A stretch of 40,033 nucleotides of DNA from CAXDRM01 sp963991775. GTDB lineage: Bacteria > Pseudomonadota > Alphaproteobacteria > Rickettsiales > JABIRX01. Position numbers and translations under genes: made by a program. Below are positions 1 through 9,228 of the stretch, piece by piece; the first letter of the stretch is position 1, and every line of letters starts with the position of its first letter. The stretch covers positions 1-40,033 of the forward strand of contig CAXDRM010000003.1 of assembly GCA_963991775.1 (NCBI GenBank), given 5' to 3'. The notes below the pieces were generated by a model. It did no database searches, was not told where the DNA came from, and worked only from the letters and a program-made list of their open reading frames with translations.

Positions 1-1471
1 GATTGCGGGCTGCACTGGTTTCATCGACGCGTCTGCGTGGTGTGGATAAAGGATAGTCCTTAAATTTTGTGCCCTCGCCTTTTTTGACATCTTCTGCAAT
101 AAATTTTAAAGCATTAATAAAACGATCTATTGTTGCCTTATTTTCAGTTTCAGTAGGCTCAATTAACATTGCACCCGCAACAGTTAAAGGAAAATACATA
201 GTCATAGGATGAAAGCCAAATTCTATAAGAGCTTTGGCAATATCCAAAGTGGTTATATCTGCAGCTTTATTTTGCAATTTATCACTTAATAAACATTCAT
301 GCATACAAAAGCCAGGATATGGCACATGATAATGCTCTTTTAAATTCTCTAAAATATAATTGGCACTAAGCACTGCATCTTTACTAACTTGAGCTAAGCC
401 ATTTGCACCATTAGATTTCATATAAGCAAGAGCTCTAACCATTAAAGTAAATTGCCCATAAAATGCTTTAATCTGACCAATAGAATTTTTACTATCACGA
501 ATTAAAGTAAATTTACCATCATCTAATTTTTTAGCATATGGCACTGGTAGAAATTCTGCTAAATCTTTGCTTACAGCTATTGGACCAACTCCAGGGCCAC
601 CACCACCATGAGGTGTAGAAAAAGTTTTATGCAAATTAAAATGCATTACATCAACTCCAAAATCTGCAGGTTTTACTGTACCCACAATAGCATTAAAATT
701 AGCACCATCACAATAAAAATAAGCTCCTATCTGATGAAGCGCATCTGCAATGCCAATTACCTCTTTTTCAAATTTTCCGCATGTATTAGGATTAGTAAGC
801 ATTATAGCAGCAATGTCATTACCATATTTTGCAATAGCTGCTTCTACATCAGTTAAATTACAAAAACCCTGCTCATTAGTTTTTAAAGTTATTACCTGAT
901 AACCACAAGCTACAGCCGTAGCAGGATTAGTACCATGTGCTGAATCAGGAATTAATACATATTTTCTAGGCTGCCCTTCTTTACTTAAGTGAGCCTGCTT
1001 GATTACCTTCATCCCAGTAAATTCACCATGTGCACCAGCTGCTGGATTTAAACTAACTGCACCCAAACCAGATAATTCTTTTAGCCAATTTTGCAATTCA
1101 TGCATTATCTCTAAAGCACCCTGCACTGTAGATTCAGCTTGCAAAGGATGAATATTATTAAAACCAGAAAATCTCGCCACACGCTCATTGATTCTAGGAT
1201 TATGCTTCATAGTGCATGAACCTAAAGGATAAAAGCCTGTATCAATCGAATAATTTTTTTGTGATAATCTGGTAAAATGCCTGATTACTTCTGGCTCAGT
1301 ATGAGCTGGTAATTTAAGCTCCTCTCTTTCTGCCTGTCCAGTTAGATTCTCAAAATCATCCAACTCTTCTAAATCAACACCACAAATATCTGCATCTGTA
1401 CGCCCATCACAAAGCAATTCAACATCAAAATTTAAGCCTACACCTTCACGGTAATTTAAAATTTCACTCAT
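1..1471 (-). CDS. gcvPB: Glycine dehydrogenase (decarboxylating) subunit 2, 3' end cut by window edge
   Basis: This is the C-terminal half of the two-subunit P protein of the glycine cleavage system, which decarboxylates glycine using pyridoxal phosphate (PLP). Translating the minus strand gives an open frame from ATG at 1471 to the window edge, about 490 codons, close to the full length of the family. The PLP loop NLHKTFSTPHGGGG is visible, with the Schiff-base lysine at about residue 282. The readable end, TPRRRVDETSAARN, is typical of the family C-terminus, so only a few residues should be missing. Its ATG overlaps the gcvPA stop in an ATGA, implying translational coupling and 1:1 expression with subunit 1. 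Identification is firm. Only the exact stop is unseen. Confidence 0.95.
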   Translation of the reverse strand, partial: MSEILNYREGVGLNFDVELLCDGRTDADICGVDLEELDDFENLTGQAEREELKLPAHTEPEVIRHFTRLSQKNYSIDTGFYPLGSCTMKHNPRINERVARFSGFNNIHPLQAESTVQGALEIMHELQNWLKELSGLGAVSLNPAAGAHGEFTGMKVIKQAHLSKEGQPRKYVLIPDSAHGTNPATAVACGYQVITLKTNEQGFCNLTDVEAAIAKYGNDIAAIMLTNPNTCGKFEKEVIGIADALHQIGAYFYCDGANFNAIVGTVKPADFGVDVMHFNLHKTFSTPHGGGGPGVGPIAVSKDLAEFLPVPYAKKLDDGKFTLIRDSKNSIGQIKAFYGQFTLMVRALAYMKSNGANGLAQVSKDAVLSANYILENLKEHYHVPYPGFCMHECLLSDKLQNKAADITTLDIAKALIEFGFHPMTMYFPLTVAGAMLIEPTETENKATIDRFINALKFIAEDVKKGEGTKFKDYPLSTPRRRVDETSAARN

Positions 1472-2733
1472 AAAATACCCTCTAAAGCTGTAGCATATTT
1501 AGCTATATCCTCTGCTGAGTTAAGCTCAGTAACATTAACTAAAATCTTATGTGGAGCAACTGCAATACCACCCATAATATCTTGCTCAAGCAAATTATCT
1601 AAAAGCTGCTGCGCTGGCAAAGCTGTTTCATAACAAAATTCATTAAAGAAATTTTGTTGCTCAATTTTGCAGGCAGCTATGTTACTAAGAGCCTTATATA
1701 ATTTTACTGCTTTATTATGGTTTAACTTAGCCAAATGCTTAAAACCATTTTTACCCAGTAATGACATATGAATAGTAAAAGCCACTGCATTTAAACCTTG
1801 ATTTGAACAAATATTAGAAGTGGCTTTATGCCTTCTGATATGTTGCTCTCTAGCATTCAAAGTTAAAACAAATGATTGCTTGCCCATACTATCTTTAGTT
1901 AGACCACAAATTCTACCCGGCATTTGTCTTACGAATTTTTCTTGGCAAGCAAAGTAACCTAAATGTGGTCCACCAAAATTTAAACCAACTCCTATTGATT
2001 GCGCATCGCCAACTACTATATCAGCTTGTACTGGCGCTGGTAACAAACCAAACGCAACAATCTCACTATTTACTACAATTAAATGCGCACTTGTCTCATC
2101 GCAAATTTTACGATATTTTTCTAGCTGAGCAATTTGCCCATGATAATCTGGCAACTGTACAATTATCGCAGATAATTCTTCATTTAATTCATCAGAAAAA
2201 CTTTCTGACTCAAAATAGCTTTTTAAAACATTACCATATTCTGGGTTAAGCTCATTAGCTATATGAAATTTTTGACGTTTTTTATGTACTCTTTGTGACA
2301 TCTGCACCGCTTCAACTAAAGCTGTAGCACCATCATACATAGAAGCATTAGCAACCGGCATACCAGTAATAGTACAAATGATACTCTGAAATTCAAAAAT
2401 TACAGTTAAAGTACCTTGAGAAATTTCAGGTTGATAAGGCGTATATGAAGTTAAGAATTCTGCTCTTTGAATAATATGATCTACCGAAGCAGGAATATAA
2501 TGACGATAGCAACCTCCTCCTAAGAAAAAACTAACCTTATCAGCACTAGTATTTTTATTAGCTAACTCTCTAAAATATTTATAAACCTCTTGCTCGGTAA
2601 GGCCATTAGGTAAATTAAATTTACCATTTTTTGCTTCATTTGGTACATCAATAAATAGATCTTCTTGACCTGAAACCCCAACAGTTTCAAGCATCTTTTT
2701 ACGATCAGCTGCATTTAAGGCTAAATATCTCAC
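1468..2733 (-). CDS. gcvPA: Glycine dehydrogenase (decarboxylating) subunit 1
   Basis: This is the N-terminal half of the split P protein. It forms a heterotetramer with GcvPB and passes the aminomethyl group to the lipoyl arm of GcvH. The 421-residue length matches the subunit-1 family, with recognisable segments such as FLGGGCYRHYIPASVDHI near residue 70 and GICGLT-type sequence near the middle. The start codon is GTG at 2733. A GAGGA motif sits about 10 bases upstream, overlapping the end of gcvH, and supports this start. It lies in the order gcvT-gcvH-gcvPA-gcvPB. Many proteobacteria use one fused GcvP chain, so the split form is worth noting but is well known in other lineages. Confidence 0.95.
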   Translation of the reverse strand: MRYLALNAADRKKMLETVGVSGQEDLFIDVPNEAKNGKFNLPNGLTEQEVYKYFRELANKNTSADKVSFFLGGGCYRHYIPASVDHIIQRAEFLTSYTPYQPEISQGTLTVIFEFQSIICTITGMPVANASMYDGATALVEAVQMSQRVHKKRQKFHIANELNPEYGNVLKSYFESESFSDELNEELSAIIVQLPDYHGQIAQLEKYRKICDETSAHLIVVNSEIVAFGLLPAPVQADIVVGDAQSIGVGLNFGGPHLGYFACQEKFVRQMPGRICGLTKDSMGKQSFVLTLNAREQHIRRHKATSNICSNQGLNAVAFTIHMSLLGKNGFKHLAKLNHNKAVKLYKALSNIAACKIEQQNFFNEFCYETALPAQQLLDNLLEQDIMGGIAVAPHKILVNVTELNSAEDIAKYATALEGIL

Positions 2734-2739
2734 TCGCTT

Positions 2740-3141
2740 TTATTCCTCATCTAAGAAATGAGAATATCCATCTGGACTAAGTAAATTATCAAGTTCATCT
2801 GGGTCTTCCATCTCTAGCTTTATCATCCAACCTTCTGCATAAGGAGCTTCATTGACCTTTTCAGGATGTAAATCTAGGTTAGTATTAACTTCTACTATTG
2901 TGCCTGTTAGTGGAGCATAAATTTCACTAGCAGATTTAGCAGACTCAACAACACCCATTTCATCATCAATCTCAAATTTGGTACCAACATCTGGCAATTC
3001 AGTATGAACAATGTCACCCAAAGCTTTTTGTGCATGATCTGTTATACCGATAATTACATTATTATCGTTTTTTTCATCACGCCTGATCCATTCATGCTCT
3101 TTAGTATATCTTAAACCTTCGGGTATATTGTAATCACTCAT
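2740..3141 (-). CDS. gcvH: Glycine cleavage system H protein
   Basis: This is the small lipoyl carrier that shuttles the methylamine intermediate between P, T and L proteins. The 133-residue length is normal for the family. The lipoylation site is visible in VVESAKSASEIYAPLTG, with the modified lysine at residue 69. The N-terminus YTKEHEWI is also characteristic. It sits 6 bases upstream of the gcvPA start and 64 bases downstream of gcvT. The L protein (dihydrolipoyl dehydrogenase) and lipoyl synthase genes are not in this window and must be elsewhere for the system to work. Confidence 0.97.
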   Translation of the reverse strand: MSDYNIPEGLRYTKEHEWIRRDEKNDNNVIIGITDHAQKALGDIVHTELPDVGTKFEIDDEMGVVESAKSASEIYAPLTGTIVEVNTNLDLHPEKVNEAPYAEGWMIKLEMEDPDELDNLLSPDGYSHFLDEE

Positions 3142-3205
3142 AACATTACCATATTGTTGGAAATATCTATATATAGTCTTGAAATTATTAGCAAATAAAA
3201 ATTTT

Positions 3206-4303
3206 TTAATTTTTCACTGACGGGTCCAATTGCTTTAAAGGAGTAATTTCTGCAGCCTTTAAATTGTTACGCACTTTGATAAAAATCTTAGTATGTTTTT
3301 TCGCATAAGCTATATCTATACAGGCTTGACCGATAGCATATTCAAGCGATGGTGAAAAGCCTCCACTAGTAACTACACCTATTCTTTGCTGTTGCTCATT
3401 AACAATTTCCATATGTTGGCGCGCAATACCTTTATCAAGTAATTTAAAACCTACTCTTCTTTGCGTAATTTCTGTTTTAAGATTATTTTTACCAATAAAT
3501 TCTTCACTGCTAGTAATAATCCATTTTAGAGTTGCTTCGCTTAGATTAACTTGCTTGCTTAAATCATTACCATATAAAGGATAACCCATTTCTAAACGCA
3601 GACTATCTCTAGCTGCTAAACCTATTGGTTTAACTACGGATTCTGCAAGAATATCTAACCATAATTTTTCTGCTGCTTGATTTGGCACTGAAATTTCAAA
3701 ACCATCCTCACCAGTATAACCAGTCCTGGTTACATAAAGCTTACTATCATAATAATTAGCTGCAGCTATGGACATATAATCTAAAGCTGTAAGATTTTGC
3801 TCTGGTAAAATTTTAGTTAAGGTTGCGGCAGCTTGTGGCCCTTGCAAAGCAAGCAAAGATCTATCAGCTAAATAGTTAATTTCTAAATTATAATTAGCAG
3901 CATGCTGTTCTAGCCAAGCAAGATCTTCATGCTTATTAGAAGCATTCACTACTAATAAAAACTGATCTTGAGAAATACGATTAATAATTAAATCATCAAT
4001 TATTGTAGCCTCTTCAGTAAGTAAAACTGTATAAGCAGCTTTAGCTACAGGCAGATCAATAATATTAGTCGGAGTTACTATAGAAAGAAATTTGGCTGCT
4101 TGCTCACCTGTGATTTTAATCTGCCCCATATGAGAGACATCAAATAAACCAGCAGAAGCTCTAACTTGTTTATGCTCAGCGATTAAACCCTCAGGATAAG
4201 TAATTGGCATTTCATAACCAGCAAATTCAACTATTTTTGCAGCTAATTTTTGATGTTGGTTAAAAAGCTTAGTTTGGCTTAAAGTTGATTTATCGCTATC
4301 CAT
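3206..4303 (-). CDS. gcvT: Aminomethyltransferase (glycine cleavage T protein)
   Basis: The T protein transfers the one-carbon unit from the H-protein intermediate to tetrahydrofolate and releases ammonia. The 365-residue length is usual. Recognisable segments include FAGYEMPITYPEG near residue 27, GLFDVSHMGQ near residue 53, the folate-domain sequence ADRSLLALQGP, RTGYTGEDGFEI near residue 195, and MGYPLYGNDLS. An AGGA lies just before the chosen ATG, with unusually short spacing. It is the first gene of the gcv group and follows pnp across 191 bases of repeats, so a promoter may lie in that gap. I looked for a glycine riboswitch there and did not recognise one. Confidence 0.96.
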   Translation of the reverse strand: MDSDKSTLSQTKLFNQHQKLAAKIVEFAGYEMPITYPEGLIAEHKQVRASAGLFDVSHMGQIKITGEQAAKFLSIVTPTNIIDLPVAKAAYTVLLTEEATIIDDLIINRISQDQFLLVVNASNKHEDLAWLEQHAANYNLEINYLADRSLLALQGPQAAATLTKILPEQNLTALDYMSIAAANYYDSKLYVTRTGYTGEDGFEISVPNQAAEKLWLDILAESVVKPIGLAARDSLRLEMGYPLYGNDLSKQVNLSEATLKWIITSSEEFIGKNNLKTEITQRRVGFKLLDKGIARQHMEIVNEQQQRIGVVTSGGFSPSLEYAIGQACIDIAYAKKHTKIFIKVRNNLKAAEITPLKQLDPSVKN

Positions 4304-4344
4304 AATCCTATAAAACTAATATACCGTAGATGAATGACTAGGAG

Positions 4345-4390
4345 AAATTATTGCGAGGAGCGGATCGTACCTATAAGTATTTGAGCTATT
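4345..4390. repeat. Degenerate copy of palindromic repeat family B
   Basis: The segment GCGGATCGTACCTATAAGTA followed by TTTGAGC resembles the family B core seen at 18514, 18791 and 19090 (GCGGAGCGTACATCTAGTAT then GTGAG). Its arms pair less well than in the other copies. It lies between pnp and gcvT. It is called from similarity by eye only. Confidence 0.5.
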
Positions 4391-4395
4391 AATCC

Positions 4396-4487
4396 GGTTC
4401 TCGAGCGCCGTACTGAGCAGAACATATTTTTAGTTGCTAACAACTCAAGCGGCCCTTCGGTACACGCCTGCGGCGCACTCAGGAACC
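4396..4487. repeat. Composite copy of palindromic repeat family R
   Basis: The outer ends pair imperfectly: GGTTCTCGAGCGCCG on the left against CGGCGCACTCAGGAACC on the right. The right part (4444-4487) has the family R layout. It has a CTTCGGTACA arm, a small hairpin CGCC-TGC-GGCG, then a CACTCAGGAACC arm. The left part looks like a shorter copy in the opposite direction. It begins 8 bases beyond the pnp stop and could act as a transcription terminator or RNA end-stabiliser for the pnp transcript, which is inference. Confidence 0.7.
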
Positions 4488-4494
4488 TAACTAG

Positions 4495-6783
4495 CTACCA
4501 GAAGAACCCTTTTTTCTTCTTCTTAGGCTTATCCACACCATCATCCTTAGACTGCTCATCTCTAGCAGGTTTTCTTGATTTATTATTGTTATTATGATGA
4601 GGTTTCTTACCGCCAGATCTGTTGCCACCATTTTTGCGACTATCATTAGCTGGAGCAGATTTTGGCTTACTAGAAGATTTAGCACCTGCTTTCTTTTTAG
4701 GAAGCTCGTCATTAATAGCTTTATAGCTTAAACGTAATTTATCACCATCACGACCAACTACTTTAAAGTTTAATACATCTCCTTCTGCAAAATAATCAGC
4801 CACAGAATTAAGACGCTCATCAGAAAATTCACTAATATGAATTAAGCCTGAAGCATTTTTCATAAAGCCAACAAAAGCACCATAATCAGTAATTTTTTGT
4901 ACTGTACCTTCATAAGTTTGACCAATTTCAGGCTCAGCGACAATATCATTGATTTCACCTAATGCGATATCAGCTGATGCTTTATCTGGAGCACAGATTT
5001 TAACCTCACCACTATCTTCAATAGAGATTTTAGCGCCAGAATCTTCACAGATTTTTTTGATTACTTTACCACCTTGGCCAATAACTTCTCTAATGTATTT
5101 TTCTTTAATCTTAAGTGAAGTCATTACTGGAGCAGAATCATTTAGATTTTGATTCGCTGTTTCTAAAGTCTTAGCCATTTCACCAAGAATATGCAATCTA
5201 CCAGCATTAGCTTGTTTTAAAGCTTCTTCAAAAATAGCAAAAGTTAAACCTTTAATTTTTATATCCATTTGTAAAGCAGTAACACCATCTTTGGTACCAG
5301 CTACTTTAAAATCCATATCACCAAGATGATCCTCATCACCCATAATATCAGAAAGTACCGCATATTTATCGCCTTCTTTAACAAGACCCATTGCAATACC
5401 AGATACTGGTTGTTTAATTGGCACACCTGCATGCATCAATGCTAAAGATGAAGAACATACTGAAGCCATTGAAGATGAACCGTTAGATTCAGTAATTTCA
5501 GATACAACTCTTATAGTGTAAGGAAATTCTTCTTTACTTGGCACTACATATTCTACAGCTTTTTTAGCCAATTTACCATGGCCGATTTCTCTACGACCAG
5601 GTGCTCTAAGCATACCAACTTCACCAACTGAATATGGTGGGAAGTTATAATGAAACATAAAACCTTCTTTGCTTACACCATCTAAAGAATCAATCATTTG
5701 CTCATCATCGTCACTACCTAAAGTAACTACACCAAGTGATTGAGTCTCACCACGAGTAAATAAAGCAGAACCATGCGTACGTGGGAAGATATTAACTTCT
5801 GAAGTAATTGGACGAACTTCATCTAATTTACGACCATCTATTCTACCACCAGCAAGAACTTTAGCTCTAACTAAGTCTTTTTCTAAGCTGCTGATAACTT
5901 TATCTAATTCAGCTGCATTGCTTGATTCTTCAGTCTCAACTAAATTTTCTTCTTTAATTTTTTGTTTAAGTTCACCAACAGTAGAATATCTTTCTTGTTT
6001 TTGCTTGATATTATAAGCGTCATTAAAAGCTTTAGCATATTTCTTTTCTAATGCTTTGTAAGTTTTACTATAGTCAGTTTCAGCAACCTCCCATTTTTCT
6101 TTTCCAGCTTCTTTAACAAAATCTTTAAGCAATTTAATAACTGGCTGAATATTATCTAAACCAAATTTTACCGCTTCAAGCATTTTTTCTTCACTAAGCT
6201 CATGCGCCTCAGATTCAACCATTAATACTGAATCTTCACTACCTGCGATAGTCAAATCAAGCTGTGATTCGGGTAATTCTTGAATGGTTGGATTAAGAAT
6301 AAAACCACTATCATTATAACCAACTTTAATACCTGCAATCGGCCCTAAAAATGGTACTTCAGAAATTTCTAGAGCAGCACTTGCACCAATTAATGCTAAA
6401 ATATCTGCATCATTTTCTTTATCATAAGAAAGTACTGTGCAAATAATTTGCGTTTCATTTTTATAATTTTCTGGAAACATTGGTCTGATTGGACGATCAA
6501 TCAAACGTGAAGTTAAAGTTTCTTTTTCTGATAAACGTCCCTCTCTTTTGAAAAAACCGCCAGGAATTTTACCAGCAGCATAAGTTTTTTCTTGATAATT
6601 TACTGTAAGTGGAAAGAAATCGATTCCTTCTTTGGCTTCTTTAGCAGCAGTTGCAGTACATAATACTGAAGTTTCGCCATATGATGCTAAAACTGCACCA
6701 TTTGCTTGTCTTGCTATCCTACCAGTTTCTAATGTTAGTGTTCTGCCGCCCCATTCAATCTCTTTTTTTACAATATTAAACAT
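4495..6783 (-). CDS. pnp: Polyribonucleotide nucleotidyltransferase (PNPase)
   Basis: PNPase is a phosphate-dependent 3'-to-5' exoribonuclease and part of the RNA degradation machinery. The 762-residue protein shows two RNase PH-like domains. The catalytic region GDEDHLGDMDFKV carries the conserved aspartates. A KH domain (about 555-615, with IREVIGQGGKVIKK) and an S1 domain (about 620-690, with GTVQKITDYGAFVGF) follow. A basic tail rich in Lys, Asn and Gly ends in KKKKKGFFW. The tail is low-complexity and may bind RNA or a degradosome partner. It starts 5 bases after rpsO, the classic rpsO-pnp arrangement, in which the family is often autoregulated through its 5' leader. Confidence 0.98.
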   Translation of the reverse strand: MFNIVKKEIEWGGRTLTLETGRIARQANGAVLASYGETSVLCTATAAKEAKEGIDFFPLTVNYQEKTYAAGKIPGGFFKREGRLSEKETLTSRLIDRPIRPMFPENYKNETQIICTVLSYDKENDADILALIGASAALEISEVPFLGPIAGIKVGYNDSGFILNPTIQELPESQLDLTIAGSEDSVLMVESEAHELSEEKMLEAVKFGLDNIQPVIKLLKDFVKEAGKEKWEVAETDYSKTYKALEKKYAKAFNDAYNIKQKQERYSTVGELKQKIKEENLVETEESSNAAELDKVISSLEKDLVRAKVLAGGRIDGRKLDEVRPITSEVNIFPRTHGSALFTRGETQSLGVVTLGSDDDEQMIDSLDGVSKEGFMFHYNFPPYSVGEVGMLRAPGRREIGHGKLAKKAVEYVVPSKEEFPYTIRVVSEITESNGSSSMASVCSSSLALMHAGVPIKQPVSGIAMGLVKEGDKYAVLSDIMGDEDHLGDMDFKVAGTKDGVTALQMDIKIKGLTFAIFEEALKQANAGRLHILGEMAKTLETANQNLNDSAPVMTSLKIKEKYIREVIGQGGKVIKKICEDSGAKISIEDSGEVKICAPDKASADIALGEINDIVAEPEIGQTYEGTVQKITDYGAFVGFMKNASGLIHISEFSDERLNSVADYFAEGDVLNFKVVGRDGDKLRLSYKAINDELPKKKAGAKSSSKPKSAPANDSRKNGGNRSGGKKPHHNNNNKSRKPARDEQSKDDGVDKPKKKKKGFFW

Positions 6784-6788
6784 AAATT

Positions 6789-7058
6789 TTATTTTCTGAT
6801 ACCTAATGATTTAATTAAATCTAAATAACGCTGATTATCTTTCTTTTTAACATAGCCTAACAATCTTTTTCTTTGTCCAATCAGCATTAATAGACCTCTT
6901 CTTGAGTGAAAGTCTTTTTTATGAGCTTTAAAATGCTCAGTTAAGCTAGCTATACGCTCTGTTAAAATTGCACATTGCACTTCAGGAGAACCTGTATCTC
7001 CATCTTTAACAGCAAATTTTTTTATAAGTTCTTGTTTTTTTGCTTTTTTAATCGACAT
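6789..7058 (-). CDS. rpsO: 30S ribosomal protein S15
   Basis: S15 binds 16S rRNA early in assembly of the small-subunit platform and contributes to an intersubunit bridge. The 89-residue length is exactly that of the family. Diagnostic segments are [16 protein letters not shown] near residues 21-36, [22 protein letters not shown] near 46-67, and [12 protein letters not shown] at the end. It sits 3 bases downstream of truB and 5 bases upstream of pnp, so the three genes are almost certainly cotranscribed. Confidence 0.98.
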   Translation of the reverse strand: MSIKKAKKQELIKKFAVKDGDTGSPEVQCAILTERIASLTEHFKAHKKDFHSRRGLLMLIGQRKRLLGYVKKKDNQRYLDLIKSLGIRK

Positions 7059-7061
7059 AAT

Positions 7062-7940
7062 TTACTTATTATCCAATAGTTTTAAAGGCTTAATATAAGC
7101 TTCTTTGATTAACAACACAGCAAAGAATTTGCTGCAAAGTTTGGCCTTTATAACTTGGTTAATGCTAAATGGCAAATCATTTCTATAGAGCTTTGTGCCG
7201 TGCTTTAGTAGCTTGGCACTATGCTCACTAAAACTCATACTATCTAAATTTGTTAAGATTTTATCAGCTTCATAAATATAGCTCTCTAATTCAGTAAGCG
7301 ATATACTCTCTAAAGCCTTACTTGATAATAATTTAGCCCCTTGCGGTTGCGCATTTTCAGTACGGCGCAAAAATACTACATGACCACAACAATCAAGCTC
7401 TGCACAAATATCTCTAGCTAAAGCACGTATATAGGTACCTTTGCTACATGTAACATTAAAGCGCGCTATATCTTGGTTAAATTCAAGCAACTCTAAAGAA
7501 TAAATCTCTATAGGGCGCGGCTTTAATTCTACCTCTTCACCAGCTCTAGCATATTTATAAGCAGCTTTCCCTGCTACTTTCAGTGCAGAAAAAATTGGTG
7601 GCTGCTGCAATTGCTTGCCGGTAAATTTTTTAATTATGTTACTCAGCTGCTCTTGATTTGGACAAGCGCTAGATTCCTTTACCACCTCACCTGTAAGATC
7701 AAGACTATCTGTGTTGGCTCCAAATTTAATAGTGAATATATAGCCTTTACGACTAGATTGAACATATTCAATAAGTCGCGTCGCCTTACCAAGAGCAATC
7801 GGCAAAACACCTTCAGCAAAAGGATCCAACGTACCAGTATGACCAGATTTTAAACCAGTAAGACGCTTTAATTTTTTAACAATCTGAAACGAGCTAGGTC
7901 CTGATGCTTTATCAATAAAAATAAAGCCTGGTTTTAACAT
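7062..7940 (-). CDS. truB: tRNA pseudouridine(55) synthase
   Basis: TruB converts U55 to pseudouridine in the T loop of tRNAs. The 292-residue protein has the catalytic motif GHTGTLDPFAEGVLP, with the essential aspartate at about residue 39. KGTYIRALARDIC near residues 165-177 is also conserved. It begins 1 base after the hisD stop and is followed after 3 bases by rpsO. In many bacteria truB follows rbfA and infB. Here that slot is taken by hisG-hisD, so truB, rpsO and pnp are likely driven at least partly from the his promoter. Confidence 0.96.
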   Translation of the reverse strand: MLKPGFIFIDKASGPSSFQIVKKLKRLTGLKSGHTGTLDPFAEGVLPIALGKATRLIEYVQSSRKGYIFTIKFGANTDSLDLTGEVVKESSACPNQEQLSNIIKKFTGKQLQQPPIFSALKVAGKAAYKYARAGEEVELKPRPIEIYSLELLEFNQDIARFNVTCSKGTYIRALARDICAELDCCGHVVFLRRTENAQPQGAKLLSSKALESISLTELESYIYEADKILTNLDSMSFSEHSAKLLKHGTKLYRNDLPFSINQVIKAKLCSKFFAVLLIKEAYIKPLKLLDNK

Positions 7941-7941
7941 G

Positions 7942-9228
7942 CTAACTTTTTCTTATAGTAATGGCACGAGCATGGCACTCTAGACCTTCTTCTAAAGCTA
8001 AAATTTCTGCTGTATCTGCAATATTAGCAAAAGCCTCTTTTGAGCAATCAATCACTGAGCTACGCCTTAAAAAATCTAAAATAGATAATCCAGAAGAAAA
8101 TTTAGCCGTACCTGAAGTTGGTAAAACATGACTTGGACCAGCCAAATAATCTCCTACAGATTCAGTAGTATATTTACCTAAAAATAATGCACCTGCTGTG
8201 GTAATATGTGGTACATAAGATTCTGGATCTTTAGCAATGATTTCTAAATGTTCAGGCGCAATTTTATTAGCTAATAAAACGCCCTGCTTCGCTAAATCAT
8301 TTACTACAAAAATACGCGCATTATTTTTCCAACTAGTGGCAGTAATATCTTGGCGATCTAAACTAGGTAGAATCATCTCTACTGCCGCTATCACTTGCTC
8401 AGCAAGAGCTTTAGAATCTGTAATTAAAAAAGCTTTAGCAGCTTTATCATGTTCTGCCTGCGACAATAAATCATAGGCAACATGCTGAACACTAGCACTA
8501 TTATCAGCTAGAACTAAAATTTCAGATGGTCCAGCAATTGAATCAATACCTACTTCACCATAAAGTAATTTTTTAGCAGTAGCTACATAAGCATTACCCG
8601 GCCCCACAATTTTTACGACAGGCTCCACAGATTCTGTGCCATGTGCAAATGCAGCAACTGCTTGCGCACCACCAATTTTATAAATATCTGTTATCCCGCA
8701 CAGCTCAGCAGCTGCCAAAACTGCTTTAGAATATTTACCGCCTGGGCAAGGCATCGCAATTTGCACCTGCTTAACTCCAGCAATTTGTGCTATAGTTGCA
8801 GTCATTAATACTGAACTTGGATAAGCTGCCAAACCACCTGGCACATAAATACCTACTGATTCTAAAGGATACCAACGCCAACCAACTTCCAGACCATCTT
8901 CATCTTTAAAACGTATATTTTTAGGTAATTGTTTTTTGTGATATGTTGCAATTCTTTGCTGAGCTTTTTTTAAAGCATTATAAAGTTTAGGATTTAAATC
9001 TAAGGCAGCTTGTTTAATTTCTGATTTAGTAAATTTTATCGGGTTTTTACCTAAATCATAATCATCAAATTTTTTGCTGTAGGAAAACAAAGCCTTATCA
9101 CCAAGCTTTTTTATATCAGTGATAATTTTTTGCACCTTAGTGACAATTTCCTGATCATTAACCGCATCATTATTATTAAAATTTAGCTGATCAAGATTTA
9201 AATCTTTAAAATATTCAATTTGTGGCAT
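7942..9228 (-). CDS. hisD: Histidinol dehydrogenase
   Basis: HisD catalyses the last two steps of histidine synthesis, oxidising L-histidinol to histidine with NAD and zinc. The 428-residue length is standard. Conserved segments include VPGGLAAYPSSVLM, GGAQAVAAFAHGT, GPGNAYVATAKKL, IAGPSEILVLAD, the zinc-site region LLSQAEHD, and NKIAPEHLEI. It overlaps the end of hisG by 14 bases, so the two are translationally linked. The other his genes are not in this window. Confidence 0.97.
   Translation of the reverse strand: MPQIEYFKDLNLDQLNFNNNDAVNDQEIVTKVQKIITDIKKLGDKALFSYSKKFDDYDLGKNPIKFTKSEIKQAALDLNPKLYNALKKAQQRIATYHKKQLPKNIRFKDEDGLEVGWRWYPLESVGIYVPGGLAAYPSSVLMTATIAQIAGVKQVQIAMPCPGGKYSKAVLAAAELCGITDIYKIGGAQAVAAFAHGTESVEPVVKIVGPGNAYVATAKKLLYGEVGIDSIAGPSEILVLADNSASVQHVAYDLLSQAEHDKAAKAFLITDSKALAEQVIAAVEMILPSLDRQDITATSWKNNARIFVVNDLAKQGVLLANKIAPEHLEIIAKDPESYVPHITTAGALFLGKYTTESVGDYLAGPSHVLPTSGTAKFSSGLSILDFLRRSSVIDCSKEAFANIADTAEILALEEGLECHARAITIRKS

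Noticed and set aside
608..856. 82-codon plus-strand frame opposite gcvPB
   Set aside because: It is antisense to a clearly conserved coding region containing the PLP lysine motif.
4304..4494. Possible glycine riboswitch before gcvT
   Set aside because: The gap is filled by B and R repeats, and I do not recognise the conserved glycine aptamer cores in it.
4491..4712. 73-codon frame overlapping the pnp 3' end
   Set aside because: It is an alternate frame of the lysine/asparagine-rich PNPase tail with no independent signal.
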